DNA from: JAGLQQ01 sp043806135
Lineage (GTDB): Bacteria; Omnitrophota; Gorgyraeia; B26-G9
Reading direction: 5' to 3'
Length of the DNA: 62,056 bases
NCBI GenBank assembly: GCA_043806135.1
Contig: JAZDHG010000033.1
Location: 1-62,056 of the forward strand
The position numbers and the translations under genes were made by a program. Of this stretch, positions 53,862-61,940 are shown in pieces. Each line of letters starts with the position of its first letter. The first letter of the stretch is position 1. The notes under the pieces were generated by a model. That model made no database searches and was not told the origin of the DNA. It saw nothing but the letters and a program-made list of their open reading frames with translations.

Positions 53862-54628
53862 TTATATACCAATAGTCACTTCCTCTATTATACTATCACT
53901 TAAAAGTTGTGGGACATCTTCTTTTACAACATATTGGATTTTTTTGTCTTGTAGAGTTTTCCCTCCCCTACTACTTGTTGAGCAGATGCGCTATCAAATA
54001 AAGCAATATTCTTTCCCTGACTATCCAAATAGCTATCATAGATAATCCCATCATAACCGTTACTTTTAATTATTGAGGATAAATATTGAGTAAATATATA
54101 TTTAAAGTGCTCTTCATAGTCTTCCATTGGCGCAGAGAAATTAAGGCTTATTAGTTCAAAAATTGATCGATCATTAATATTGCCTATACTACCAATAATA
54201 TCCTTTGTTAGATCCAAGAGATTTAACTCTTCTTCAGCCACAAATGGAACTAAAGTAATGTAGGCTCCCTTCCAAGGACGCATCTCAGCTAAAGCTGTTT
54301 GCCATGCAGTAGCTAAATAAAGGCACATTATGCCTGGACAAGAAACTCTACCTCCTTTTGCCTTTTCTGGATCAGGCGCATCCATGCGATCTTTTGGGAG
54401 AGGGCTATAACTCAACCCATCTTTTTCGCACCCTATTTGAGCTCTATATAATTTTGTTCCAGTTTCTATCGGATAACTTCTATTTAATATTTCAAAAATG
54501 TAATCCAAGATTTTTTGACATTCATAAGATAGAACAACTCTATTGTTGTATTCTATATAAGTTTGTAATTTAATAATTTTTGCCCAAGCATTGCGTCTTG
54601 CTTGGATAATTTATTCTGGTGTATTCAT
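53862..54628 (-). pseudogene. Disrupted RES-domain (NAD+ phosphorylase toxin-like) gene
   Basis: The original frame starts at ATG 54628 behind GGGGGAA, reads MNTPE and meets TAA at 54613-54611. After that it continues open as IIQARRNAWAKI and runs through the RES domain (KLYRAQIG, GGRVSCPGIMCLYLATAWQTALAEMRPW, GYDGIIYDSY, NIALFD). Near the end an A7 run (53939-53947 region) leads to a premature stop at 53924; one more A would restore a tail that reads KKIQYVVKEDVPQLLSDS and ends at 53862. Only 53924-54508 is an intact frame, from a TTG. RES toxins such as MbcT destroy NAD+; no Xre-type antitoxin is adjacent. Two lesions make inactivation likely. Confidence 0.75.
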
Positions 54629-54704
54629 ATTACATTCCCCCTATATTATTAATAAATATAGTATGCAATAATAAGCGCAAATAGTCCATTTATTTTGATT
54701 TTCT

Positions 54705-54722
54705 CATAACATTGTTGTTATG
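54705..54722. promoter_or_regulatory. Inverted repeat near the RES gene promoter region
   Basis: CATAAC-N6-GTTATG is a perfect dyad. A TTGACA (minus strand, ending inside the dyad) with a weak -10 lies here, about 80-100 bp upstream of the RES start. It could be an operator left from autoregulation of a toxin gene; that is a guess from position. Confidence 0.4.
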
Positions 54723-54818
54723 TCAAAAAACACATAATTGTGTGAATATTGCCCCTCTCCGAAAGTGGTGTTTTTTCGTGATCCCCCTTTTGAAATGCCG
54801 CGCTGTATTTTCTTTGGC

Positions 54819-55005
54819 TTAACCCGAATATTTCACCATATTGTCTACTGCAGACACGCATCTCATTGCATCTGCTGCGTTTTGCTCCCTCAGAGTCCTC
54901 GACGTATCACAGAGGATACGTCTGTGGGCTCTTCAGTCACAAGCCTTGCATCTACAACGAGCTTCGTATCTTCGCTACGACACCATGATAAAATACCCGG
55001 GTTTA
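54819..55005. mobile_element. MITE-like element with imperfect terminal inverted repeats
   Basis: The ends 54819-54839 and 54985-55005 are inverted repeats with 16 of 21 positions paired (cores AACCCG and CGGGTT). Inside are a perfect hairpin GACGTATC/GATACGTC (54901-54922) and two related TTGCATCTGC/TTGCATCTAC segments. No transposase is encoded. It lies upstream of the RES pseudogene in a 640-bp non-coding stretch (54629-55268). Confidence 0.6.
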
Positions 55006-55081
55006 GGTGAACAGACGAAGACATGATGCCCGCCTAGCCATCTCAGGATGAACTTTCTCAGGACAGCGAGGCTGGTCTGAG

Positions 55082-55258
55082 CTCCGTAATCCATGGATGG
55101 ATTTTCGGAGGCGAGCCGCCAAAGGCGGAGAGTCAGAGAGCCTAAATCAATAGAAAATAAGTGTACATTTCTTGGGGCGGTTTTCCTTTGCTTCATTTCC
55201 TTTTGACGCCAAAAGGAAATGAAGGATGGGGGACGTTTCATCGGGGGCAGGCATCGCC
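55082..55258. repeat. Cluster of strong hairpins downstream of ribF
   Basis: CTCCG-AATCCAT/ATGGATT-CGGAG (about 55082-55110), CCGCC/GGCGG (about 55117-55129), a perfect 15-bp stem CTTCATTTCCTTTTG/CAAAAGGAAATGAAG (55191-55205 with 55210-55224), and GGGGCAGG/CCCC near 55244-55260. An 88-codon minus-strand frame (54975-55241) crosses these palindromes and is not credible as a gene. Confidence 0.6.
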
Positions 55259-55268
55259 CCTAGAAAAA

Positions 55269-56294
55269 TTATATTTCGAATACTAGATCGTGAGCAGAAA
55301 ATAAAAAATGTTCTGTATGTTTTTGAGGCAGGGGCTGTCCTGTCCCTACATAGGAATATGTTTTTTTCAGGATGGCTTTTACGCGCAGGCTGTCTCTTTG
55401 AAGCTGATCTTTAAGTAATTTAGCTGAGGCAAACTTCTTTTCATTCCTGATCTTTTTGAGAAAAAAAATCTCAAGAACCTGACCATATATATATTTATTA
55501 AAATTAAAAATATTGACCTCGATAGCAAACTTATCCGCATCTCGGTAAAAAGTGGGCCGTTTGCCGATATTAAGCATTCCCCCGTACCATTTGTTTTTGA
55601 TTTTCGCTCTTATGGCGTATACGCCGTTTGGAGGCAATGCTTCCTGATGAGGATCAATGTTTGCCGTAGGATACCCCAGCGCTTTTCCCCGGCTATCGCC
55701 TTTTACAACAGTGCCGAGCACACTGAATCTCCTCCCCAGCAGTTTACTTGCCGCGTTGAGCCTTCCGTATTCAATGAGACTTCTAATAAACGAGCTGCTT
55801 ATTATTTTCCCTGCACTTTTGAGTGATTCTATAGCATCTACCGTAAATCCGTATTTTTTGGATACTGTCTTAAGAAGTTTTATATTGCCGCTTTTATTCC
55901 TGCCGAATTTAAAATTCTTTCCGATTACAATCTGCGTTGCCCTTAGGTGTTCAATTAGAATCTTATCTATAAAGTCCTGAGGACTCATCCCGGCAAAACT
56001 TTTCCTGAAATCAACTATCAGGCAGATATCAGGTTTTAATTCCGATATTAACCCAACCCTGTGTTCAATGCTGGTAAGCAATGCGGGAGATTTATCAGGA
56101 TTAGTAATGCGCATCGGATGCGGATAAAAAGTCAAGACCACGCTCAACCCCTTTAACCTAGCCGCGGTACTTACCGCTTTCTTAATTATTTGTTTATGGG
56201 CAATATGCACTCCGTCGAAAGTACCTATAGCAACAATTACAGGTCTTTTCTGCTTTAAATCCTTGAAATTTTCTAACCCCTTAATAATTCTCAT
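55269..56294 (-). CDS. ribF: Bifunctional riboflavin kinase/FMN adenylyltransferase RibF (with repeat-encoded tail)
   Basis: Makes FMN and FAD. The 341 residues have an FAD synthetase domain (VIVAIGTFDGVHIAHKQII near 20-38, SPQDFIDKI near 112, IVIGKNFKFGRNKSGN) and a riboflavin kinase domain (RFSVLGTVVKGDSRGKALGYPTANI near 185, PNGVYAIRAKIKNKWYGGMLNIGKRPTF). Homologues end about at LKDQLQRDSLRVKAILKK. Here about 30 more residues follow, encoded by sequence (55272-55361) that matches a dispersed repeat also found near 18494-18515. It lies 5 nt after truB. Confidence 0.94.
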   Translation of the reverse strand: MRIIKGLENFKDLKQKRPVIVAIGTFDGVHIAHKQIIKKAVSTAARLKGLSVVLTFYPHPMRITNPDKSPALLTSIEHRVGLISELKPDICLIVDFRKSFAGMSPQDFIDKILIEHLRATQIVIGKNFKFGRNKSGNIKLLKTVSKKYGFTVDAIESLKSAGKIISSSFIRSLIEYGRLNAASKLLGRRFSVLGTVVKGDSRGKALGYPTANIDPHQEALPPNGVYAIRAKIKNKWYGGMLNIGKRPTFYRDADKFAIEVNIFNFNKYIYGQVLEIFFLKKIRNEKKFASAKLLKDQLQRDSLRVKAILKKTYSYVGTGQPLPQKHTEHFLFSAHDLVFEI

Positions 56295-56299
56295 GTCAT

Positions 56300-56986
56300 T
56301 TATATTTTTATTATTCTGCTAAGAATTTCAGCAGTCTCAAATCGTTTTATATTTTCAACCTCTATTGCTTCATTGACGTTGTACTCTCCCACACCCAATC
56401 GCCTCAAACCGTTCATATGAGCGCCGCAGCCGAGCAGTTCACCAATTTCTTCGCATAAAGTTCTAACATATGTACCTTTTGAACACAGCAGAGTAAAATA
56501 TATATGCGGCAAATCTACTTTTGATATATCCATGCTTGAAATCATAATCTTTTGCGGCTGTCTTTCAATGGAAATCCCTTTTCGCGCCAGCTCATAAAGT
56601 TTCTTGCCGCCCACTTTTTTAGCACTGACCATAGGAGGCACTTGAAAAGTCTCGCCTTGAAACCGTACAAAAACTTTATCTATTTGTTTTTTAGTCAACT
56701 TAGGAACTTTTTTTTCAGAAATTATATTACCGGTATGGTCAGCAGTATCTGTCTTTACCCCAAGAGTGAGCCTTACTTGATATGTTTTATCCAGTCCGAA
56801 AAATGAACTTGCTTTTTTTGTAGCAGACTTACTGATTAAAACCAGCAATAACCCGGTAGCTTCAGGATCGAGAGTTCCTGTATGTCCGATTTTTTTTATG
56901 TTCAACTTACTCCTAAGGATATCTATAACATCATGCGAAGTCATTCCCTTAGGTTTGTCAACCAGTAACAATCCGTTTATTTCCAT
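56300..56986 (-). CDS. truB: tRNA pseudouridine-55 synthase TruB
   Basis: Forms pseudouridine 55 in tRNA T loops. The 228 residues hold LLVDKPKGMTSHDVIDILR, the catalytic HTGTLDPEATGLLLVL (Asp near 39), YQVRLTLGVKTDTADHTG near 68 and CSKGTYVRTLCEEIGELLG near 172. It lacks a C-terminal PUA domain, giving the short form of the enzyme. It is 5 nt upstream of ribF; a 206-bp repeat-rich gap separates it from nrnA. Confidence 0.96.
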   Translation of the reverse strand: MEINGLLLVDKPKGMTSHDVIDILRSKLNIKKIGHTGTLDPEATGLLLVLISKSATKKASSFFGLDKTYQVRLTLGVKTDTADHTGNIISEKKVPKLTKKQIDKVFVRFQGETFQVPPMVSAKKVGGKKLYELARKGISIERQPQKIMISSMDISKVDLPHIYFTLLCSKGTYVRTLCEEIGELLGCGAHMNGLRRLGVGEYNVNEAIEVENIKRFETAEILSRIIKI

Positions 56987-57192
56987 ATTTTAGAATGCAG
57001 CTTTCAGCTGTTTAAAAGCAATATTGTGTCATGCGCATTGCGTCTCGCGTTTAAACCAAGGGGGATCCTCCTTCGCTAAAGCTATGGAAGACAAGTGGAC
57101 GATCGCTCTCTCCCTAATGCTTGGCAGGCACGTTGTTCACTAGGACGATGGACGAAAATACTCAATACGCAATACGCGGTACTCAATACTGT
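56987..57192. repeat. Repeat-rich gap between nrnA and truB
   Basis: ATCCTCCTTCGCT at 57065-57077 is the inverted copy of the motif at 24901 and 38719. CACTAGGACG near 57136-57146 is shared with 24501-24510. A degenerate array of AATACTCAATACGCAATACG type (about 57157-57191) runs up to the nrnA stop codon. No gene. Confidence 0.65.
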
Positions 57193-58179
57193 TTATGTTT
57201 TTCCGTTATTTTCTTTAATTGCTTCCTCAACAACTCTCACAAGCATCTGTTCTGCTTCATCCAGGCTTTTCTCTATAACACAGCCGCTTGCAGCCTTGTG
57301 CCCGCCGCCCCCAAATTTTTTAGCAATTTCATTAACATCAATATCTTTTTTTGAACGAAAGCTCACCTTTACCCCTGGCTTATTGTCCATCTCTCTTAAA
57401 AAAGCAACCACTTCTGCTCCTTCTATCATGCGCACAAAAACAATAAAATCTTCGCAGCAATCAGCGGTAAGCTTATTCCTGTATAGCATTTCATTTGTTA
57501 CTTTGAACCAGACAAATTTTGCATCATCTGTTCTTTTGAGATTTGCCAGTACTTCCGCCAGAAGTTTAAAAGTATTAAACGATTTTGTCTCATATACATA
57601 TTCATATATCTGTTTAGGGTCAATATCGTAAAGCAAAAGATCAGCAGCAATGCTATGCGTTCTTGCTGTAGTATTGGCATAGCGAAAAGATCCCGTATCT
57701 GTCATTATCGCCACATAAATGCACAATGCGCTGGCATCATCAACTGCCCTATTGCTGCTTTTAAACAGATCATATACCATCTCTCCCGCTGATGAGCAGT
57801 TAGGGTCGACCCAGTTTATATCTCCAAACTGACTATTGCTCACATGATGGTCAATATTAATGATATATTTACCATCCAACATTTTTTTAACGTCACCGAT
57901 TCTTTCAAGCGTAGGGGAATCAAGTATTATTGCTACATCAAAATCAACCGCATTATTTCCAATATCTTTAAACAGCTCCATACTTTCAACGCCTGGCATA
58001 AACATGATATTCTTCGGCACACAGTCCGCGTTGATTATCCTGACTTCCTTACCCAGGATTTTAAGCAAGTTTGCCATTGCCAGCTGACTGCCTATGGCAT
58101 CACCCTCTGGGTTAACATGTCCAGAGATCAGGAACCGCTTATGTTTTTTGATAACATCAAGAATCTGCTTTCTAACCAT
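57193..58179 (-). CDS. nrnA: DHH phosphoesterase NrnA (oligoribonuclease/pAp phosphatase)
   Basis: Degrades short RNA and 3'-phosphoadenosine 5'-phosphate. The 328 residues have RFLISGHVNPEGDAIGSQLAM near 15-35, VAIILDSPTLERIG near 83, the DHH motif INIDHHVSNSQFGDINWVDP near 107, DTGSFRYANTTARTH, and the DHHA1 glycine-rich KFGGGGHKAASGC near 290. It overlaps rbfA by 8 nt in the usual rbfA-nrnA-truB order. Confidence 0.94.
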   Translation of the reverse strand: MVRKQILDVIKKHKRFLISGHVNPEGDAIGSQLAMANLLKILGKEVRIINADCVPKNIMFMPGVESMELFKDIGNNAVDFDVAIILDSPTLERIGDVKKMLDGKYIINIDHHVSNSQFGDINWVDPNCSSAGEMVYDLFKSSNRAVDDASALCIYVAIMTDTGSFRYANTTARTHSIAADLLLYDIDPKQIYEYVYETKSFNTFKLLAEVLANLKRTDDAKFVWFKVTNEMLYRNKLTADCCEDFIVFVRMIEGAEVVAFLREMDNKPGVKVSFRSKKDIDVNEIAKKFGGGGHKAASGCVIEKSLDEAEQMLVRVVEEAIKENNGKT

Positions 58180-58552
58180 CTTTCTCCTTTTCCTCTTTTT
58201 CTATTCTCTCTTTCTCTATTTTATCGAAAATCATGCCGATATGCAGATTATATTCTATAGATGTATCCAGCTTGAACATTATCTCCGGAGTATAGCGCAG
58301 TTCCATTGTATCTCCAAGCAGCTTTCGGATATATTTATTTGCACTCTTTAGACCTTCCCGCGCTTCCTTTTTCTTGTCATCCGCGCCTAATATACTGTAA
58401 AAAACCTTTGCGGTACGCAAATCACTGGTAATATCCACTTTAGTAATTGTAAGAAACCCTATACGGGGATCTTTTATCTTATCATGGATAATAGTACTTA
58501 CTTCTTCTTTTATACGCGAAGCGACTTTTTCTTTTCTTTGACTCATTACCAA
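58172..58552 (-). CDS. rbfA: Ribosome-binding factor A
   Basis: Cold-shock 30S maturation factor, 126 residues. It reads RKEKVASRIKEEVSTIIHDK, DPRIGFLTITKVDITSDLRTAKVFYS and KSANKYIRKLLGDTMELRYTPEIMFK, the family core; a Lys/Glu-rich tail follows. It overlaps DUF503 by 7 nt and nrnA by 8 nt. Confidence 0.96.
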   Translation of the reverse strand: MVMSQRKEKVASRIKEEVSTIIHDKIKDPRIGFLTITKVDITSDLRTAKVFYSILGADDKKKEAREGLKSANKYIRKLLGDTMELRYTPEIMFKLDTSIEYNLHIGMIFDKIEKERIEKEEKEKDG

Positions 58553-58827
58553 ATCTCCATTTTCATATCGATTAATTCAGCAGCGCTGTAGGTATTGATC
58601 AAATCACCCGCTCTGCTCAATATCCCATTAATATACTTTTTATCTTTTCCAATGCAGGCTATGCTGATGAGGGCCTTTTGCCACTTTTCATGTTCTGCTG
58701 TTTCGCTTACCGAGACATTGAAATTCGCCCTGAGCCTGTCCTTGAGGCTTTTGATAACCTGCCTCTTTGACTTTAAAGAACCGCTTGTACTGATATACAG
58801 CTGAACATGCAGAACGCCTATGAACAT
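58546..58827 (-). CDS. DUF503 family protein
   Basis: A 93-residue protein. The family start MFIGVLHVQLYISTSGSLKSKRQV and ANFNVSVSETAEHEKWQKALISIACIG-like core (NVSVSETAEHEKWQKA) are present. DUF503 is found between infB and rbfA in many bacteria; here the gene before it is a CCA-adding enzyme and infB is absent from the window. Function unknown, presumably linked to ribosome maturation. It overlaps both neighbours. Confidence 0.92.
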   Translation of the reverse strand: MFIGVLHVQLYISTSGSLKSKRQVIKSLKDRLRANFNVSVSETAEHEKWQKALISIACIGKDKKYINGILSRAGDLINTYSAAELIDMKMEIW

Positions 58828-61436
58828 ATTATTTTTCTGGCAAACTCAAGTTCTTCTTTCTTTGTATTTATAAGGCCGTCAATTTTTGCGCCAAGTGTAA
58901 GTTCCAGTGCCTGTTTAAAACGGGGGCCTGTGTAAGAAACAATTTTTTTCAGGTCATGCCCGGAAATTTCAAGTTTTATATTAGCATATTTTCTTAAAAA
59001 GTTAATATAAAATTCTTTTTGCTTCATTGTTTTAGTTTTGGCCATAAAAAAAAGCAGTACTTCAACCGGCAACGGCTTGAACAATTCATATAAACGGCTT
59101 GGCAGCACATCAGCGCTCCTGTTTATCAACTGAAAGATCTTTTGCTCTTTTTCTTTACTCACAAATACGCACTCCTGCACCGATTTTTTAAAGCTGAAAT
59201 TTTTAAAGACCTCTAGTGTCTCTTTTTCTGTTAAGTCATCTAAGATCACAAGCAGATATACGATCTGGCGCCTGAGCGGCAGCTGAAAAAAACTCAGTTT
59301 ATACCAGCCCAGGACCTCCTCCACAGATTCAAGGCTCTGAAGCATTTTTTTGTTAAATTTTAAACACCGGTGAATGAACTTTAACTCGTGCAGATGCGCC
59401 ATCCGCCGGATAACTTTTATCGGGTGCGGCTCATTCAAAAGCAGAACCAGCTCATCGGCTATCCTGATTTTATGCAGCCGGTCAAACATCTCAAGGTCCA
59501 CCGCTGCCTTGATTAAATTCTGCGTATGTTTGTCGATAACAAAATCAAAACGCTGCTCAAAACGAACAGCCCGAAGAATCCGGGTAGGATCTTCCACAAA
59601 ACTAAGATCATGCAGAACCCGTATCCTTTTCTCCTTGATATCTTTTTCTCCATTAAAAAAATCGATAAGTTTAGCAAATGTCTTTTTGTTCAACCCCATA
59701 GCAAGGGTATTTATCGTAAAATCTCTTCGGCATAGATCCTGCGCCAGTGAACTGGACTTAACAACCGGCAAGGCAGCGGGATACTCGTAAAATTCGGTAC
59801 GCGCGGTAGCAATATCCATCAGCGTCCCATCCTTCAGCTTGATCTTCGCAGTTTTGAATCTTTGATGGATTTTGACCTGGGCCTTAAGCTTTTTTGCCAA
59901 ACTCTGAGCAAACTCAATAGCATTGCCCTCAACAACAATATCCATATCAAGTGAAGCCGCGCCAAGAATTAAATCCCGTACAAAGCCGCCGATAATATAC
60001 GCGTTTATTTTTTGCTGATCAGCGATCCTGCCGATTTTCCTAAGAAAACTGATAGTTTTTTTAGTGAAAACGCGTTCCATCTTCTTTTTCAGGTCCCTCT
60101 GCTTGCAGATTTCCGTCTTGATCTCTTTTCTATGCGGCTTCCCTATAAAAACATCTTTGTAATTACCCTTCAAAATATCATTGCGCGATATAATACCGAT
60201 CAATTTACCTTTTTCAAGCACAGGCATAATTTCAAGCCGTTCATCCGCTATGGTCCTCTGCACGTCCTGCATCGGCGCATCCTCACTTACCACCGGGACT
60301 TTTTTGCGCATATACCCTTTTATAGGCGCATGCGCAAACCCCTGCGACAGCGCCCGGTCAATATCACTTTTGGTGATCAGGCCTTCGAATTTACCTTTTT
60401 CTACTACTGCAGCAGCATCAACACGCAGCTTTGTTAGTATCTTCTTAGCCTTTTCAACTGGAACATTTAATTTTAGTATATTAAAATTAACATTCATTAT
60501 ATCTGCGGCATTAAGTTTAGATTTTATTCTTTTTTTTAGAATACTTATAAGCTTCTTTTCCACATCCTCAATTTTTTTTCCTCTTATCGTAGCTGATGCG
60601 GCGCTCGGATGTCCTCCGCCGTTGAATTTCCTGATGATCTTATTTACATCCACCGAATTCAGGCGGCTGCGCGCGATCATCTGAATCTTTTCTCCGATAT
60701 TTACCAGAGTAAACAGCACACTGAAATTCTCTATTTCAATAAGCTTATGCGTAACCCAGGCCAGATCCAGTGATTCATCATTTATACTGGCGCTGGAAAT
60801 TGCAATATTCACTCCGGCAACACGGAAGATTTTTGTGGCATCGATCAGCATAGAAAGCAGATGCATCTCGCCTTTGCTCAATTCACGGCTAAGGCACGAT
60901 GCAATCAGACTCAAATTCGCCCCCTGTGAAAAAAGAAAGCTGACCATATCAATATCTTTTTTAGTTGTAGTCTGAAAAGTCAGGGATCCTGTGTCCTCAT
61001 AAATACCCAGAGCGAATATAGTGGCCTCGAGCGGGCTGATGAGGATCTTTTTCTTCTTTATTATTTCAAGTAATATCGTTACCGTAGCACCTCTTCTATG
61101 ATAAACATCCTTTTGGGCCCTCAGGTCGTTCTTGCCTCTGGGATGATGATCATAACAATGCACCTGCAGCCCGGGATTTTCCAGAAACTCAGCCGCTTTT
61201 CCTATTCTGCTCTTCAATCTTGTATCCACCAAAATCAAGCGGCTCATTTTTTTAAAATCTACATTCTTCTCATTTTCCGCACGTATTCCCTCAGGCACCA
61301 TGGATAGAAAATCACGCACACTGCGTTCTTTGCTTGATGGCTGGATAACTTTTGCATTAGGATAGAGTTTTGAAGCGGCAACAAGGCTGCCCAATGCATC
61401 AAAGTCTGCATTATTATGTGTTACGATGATATCCAT
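58818..61436 (-). CDS. CCA/A-adding tRNA nucleotidyltransferase with DHH and CBS domains
   Basis: Completes or repairs tRNA 3' ends. The 872-residue protein has a DHH domain (IIVTHNNADFDALGSLVAAS; CYDHHPRGK), DHHA1 (KFNGGGHPSAASATIRG near 285), a CBS pair (about 320-435), then the class II nucleotidyltransferase core (AYIIGGFVRDLILGAASLDMDIVVEG near 485; RRDFTINTLAMGLN; DPTRILRAVRFEQRF). This is the architecture of A-adding enzymes of Aquifex and Deltaproteobacteria, so a separate CC-adding enzyme may exist. I prefer ATG 61436 over TTG 61448. Both tRNA-Arg genes in the window already encode CCA. Confidence 0.93.
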   Translation of the reverse strand: MDIIVTHNNADFDALGSLVAASKLYPNAKVIQPSSKERSVRDFLSMVPEGIRAENEKNVDFKKMSRLILVDTRLKSRIGKAAEFLENPGLQVHCYDHHPRGKNDLRAQKDVYHRRGATVTILLEIIKKKKILISPLEATIFALGIYEDTGSLTFQTTTKKDIDMVSFLFSQGANLSLIASCLSRELSKGEMHLLSMLIDATKIFRVAGVNIAISSASINDESLDLAWVTHKLIEIENFSVLFTLVNIGEKIQMIARSRLNSVDVNKIIRKFNGGGHPSAASATIRGKKIEDVEKKLISILKKRIKSKLNAADIMNVNFNILKLNVPVEKAKKILTKLRVDAAAVVEKGKFEGLITKSDIDRALSQGFAHAPIKGYMRKKVPVVSEDAPMQDVQRTIADERLEIMPVLEKGKLIGIISRNDILKGNYKDVFIGKPHRKEIKTEICKQRDLKKKMERVFTKKTISFLRKIGRIADQQKINAYIIGGFVRDLILGAASLDMDIVVEGNAIEFAQSLAKKLKAQVKIHQRFKTAKIKLKDGTLMDIATARTEFYEYPAALPVVKSSSLAQDLCRRDFTINTLAMGLNKKTFAKLIDFFNGEKDIKEKRIRVLHDLSFVEDPTRILRAVRFEQRFDFVIDKHTQNLIKAAVDLEMFDRLHKIRIADELVLLLNEPHPIKVIRRMAHLHELKFIHRCLKFNKKMLQSLESVEEVLGWYKLSFFQLPLRRQIVYLLVILDDLTEKETLEVFKNFSFKKSVQECVFVSKEKEQKIFQLINRSADVLPSRLYELFKPLPVEVLLFFMAKTKTMKQKEFYINFLRKYANIKLEISGHDLKKIVSYTGPRFKQALELTLGAKIDGLINTKKEELEFARKIICS

Positions 61437-61442
61437 AATTAA

Positions 61443-61750
61443 AACCAAGGTTACAAGTAAAAAGTCAAAAGGTAAAAGTGAAAAATCACAGGCACTATCT
61501 CAATAATGTGCTACAATTTATTTAGTCATTAGTTACGGTAAACGGTAACGAAGCCCGTATCGTCTTTCGGCTACGGCAGCGTCTTTATTATTTGTTACTT
61601 ACGAAACCGCCAAACGCAACCGAAACGCACTGCGCAACCCAAACCTAAACCTTTTATTAAAGTAAAATGTAAATACAACTTCATGACAATACACAATACT
61701 CAATACGCGATACTTTTTCTTGCACTCAGTGGTTCTTTTTACTTATTAAT
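61443..61750. repeat. Degenerate short-repeat gap between the tRNA nucleotidyltransferase gene and tRNA-Arg(CCG)
   Basis: No gene in about 300 bp. Arrays of AAGTAAAAAGTCAAAAGGTAAAAGT type (about 61455-61482), TTACGGTAAACGGTAACG (about 61531-61548), CGAAACGCACTGCGCAACCC type (about 61604-61650) and AATACACAATACTCAATACGC (about 61687-61708). The last is the same word type as 57157-57191. Confidence 0.6.
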
Positions 61751-61825
61751 TGGCGCCCCCTGGGAGAATTGAACTTCCATCTCAGGCTCCGGAGGCCAGT
61801 GCTTTATCCGTTAAGCTAAGGGGGC
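61751..61825 (-). tRNA. tRNA-Arg (anticodon CCG)
   Basis: A 75-nt cloverleaf with encoded CCA. Acceptor GCCCCCT pairs with AGGGGGC, discriminator G, then CCA; D stem GCTT/AAGC; anticodon CCG at 61790-61792 in loop CTCCGGA; T loop TTCAATT. Position 28-42 is a T-T mismatch. It reads CGG. Confidence 0.92.
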
Positions 61826-61925
61826 GTTCCTAAAAAATCAGGTTCTGATAAGTTTTTCAACAGACCCTATTTAACTCTAAAAAGCTAAAAGTGTCAAGGC
61901 CGCAGATGTAAAAAAAGAGAAAAAA

Positions 61926-61940
61926 GAGGGGTCAGCCCTC
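61926..61940 (-). terminator. Terminator overlapping the stop of the right-edge gene
   Basis: GAGGG (61926-61930) pairs with CCCTC (61936-61940). On the minus strand a T-rich tract (T6 and then T7) follows. The stop codon lies in the loop. Confidence 0.6.

Noticed and set aside
54975..55241. 88-codon minus-strand ORF between the MITE and ribF
   Set aside because: It runs across several perfect palindromes and has no ribosome-binding site or recognisable domain; such frames arise in dispersed repeats.
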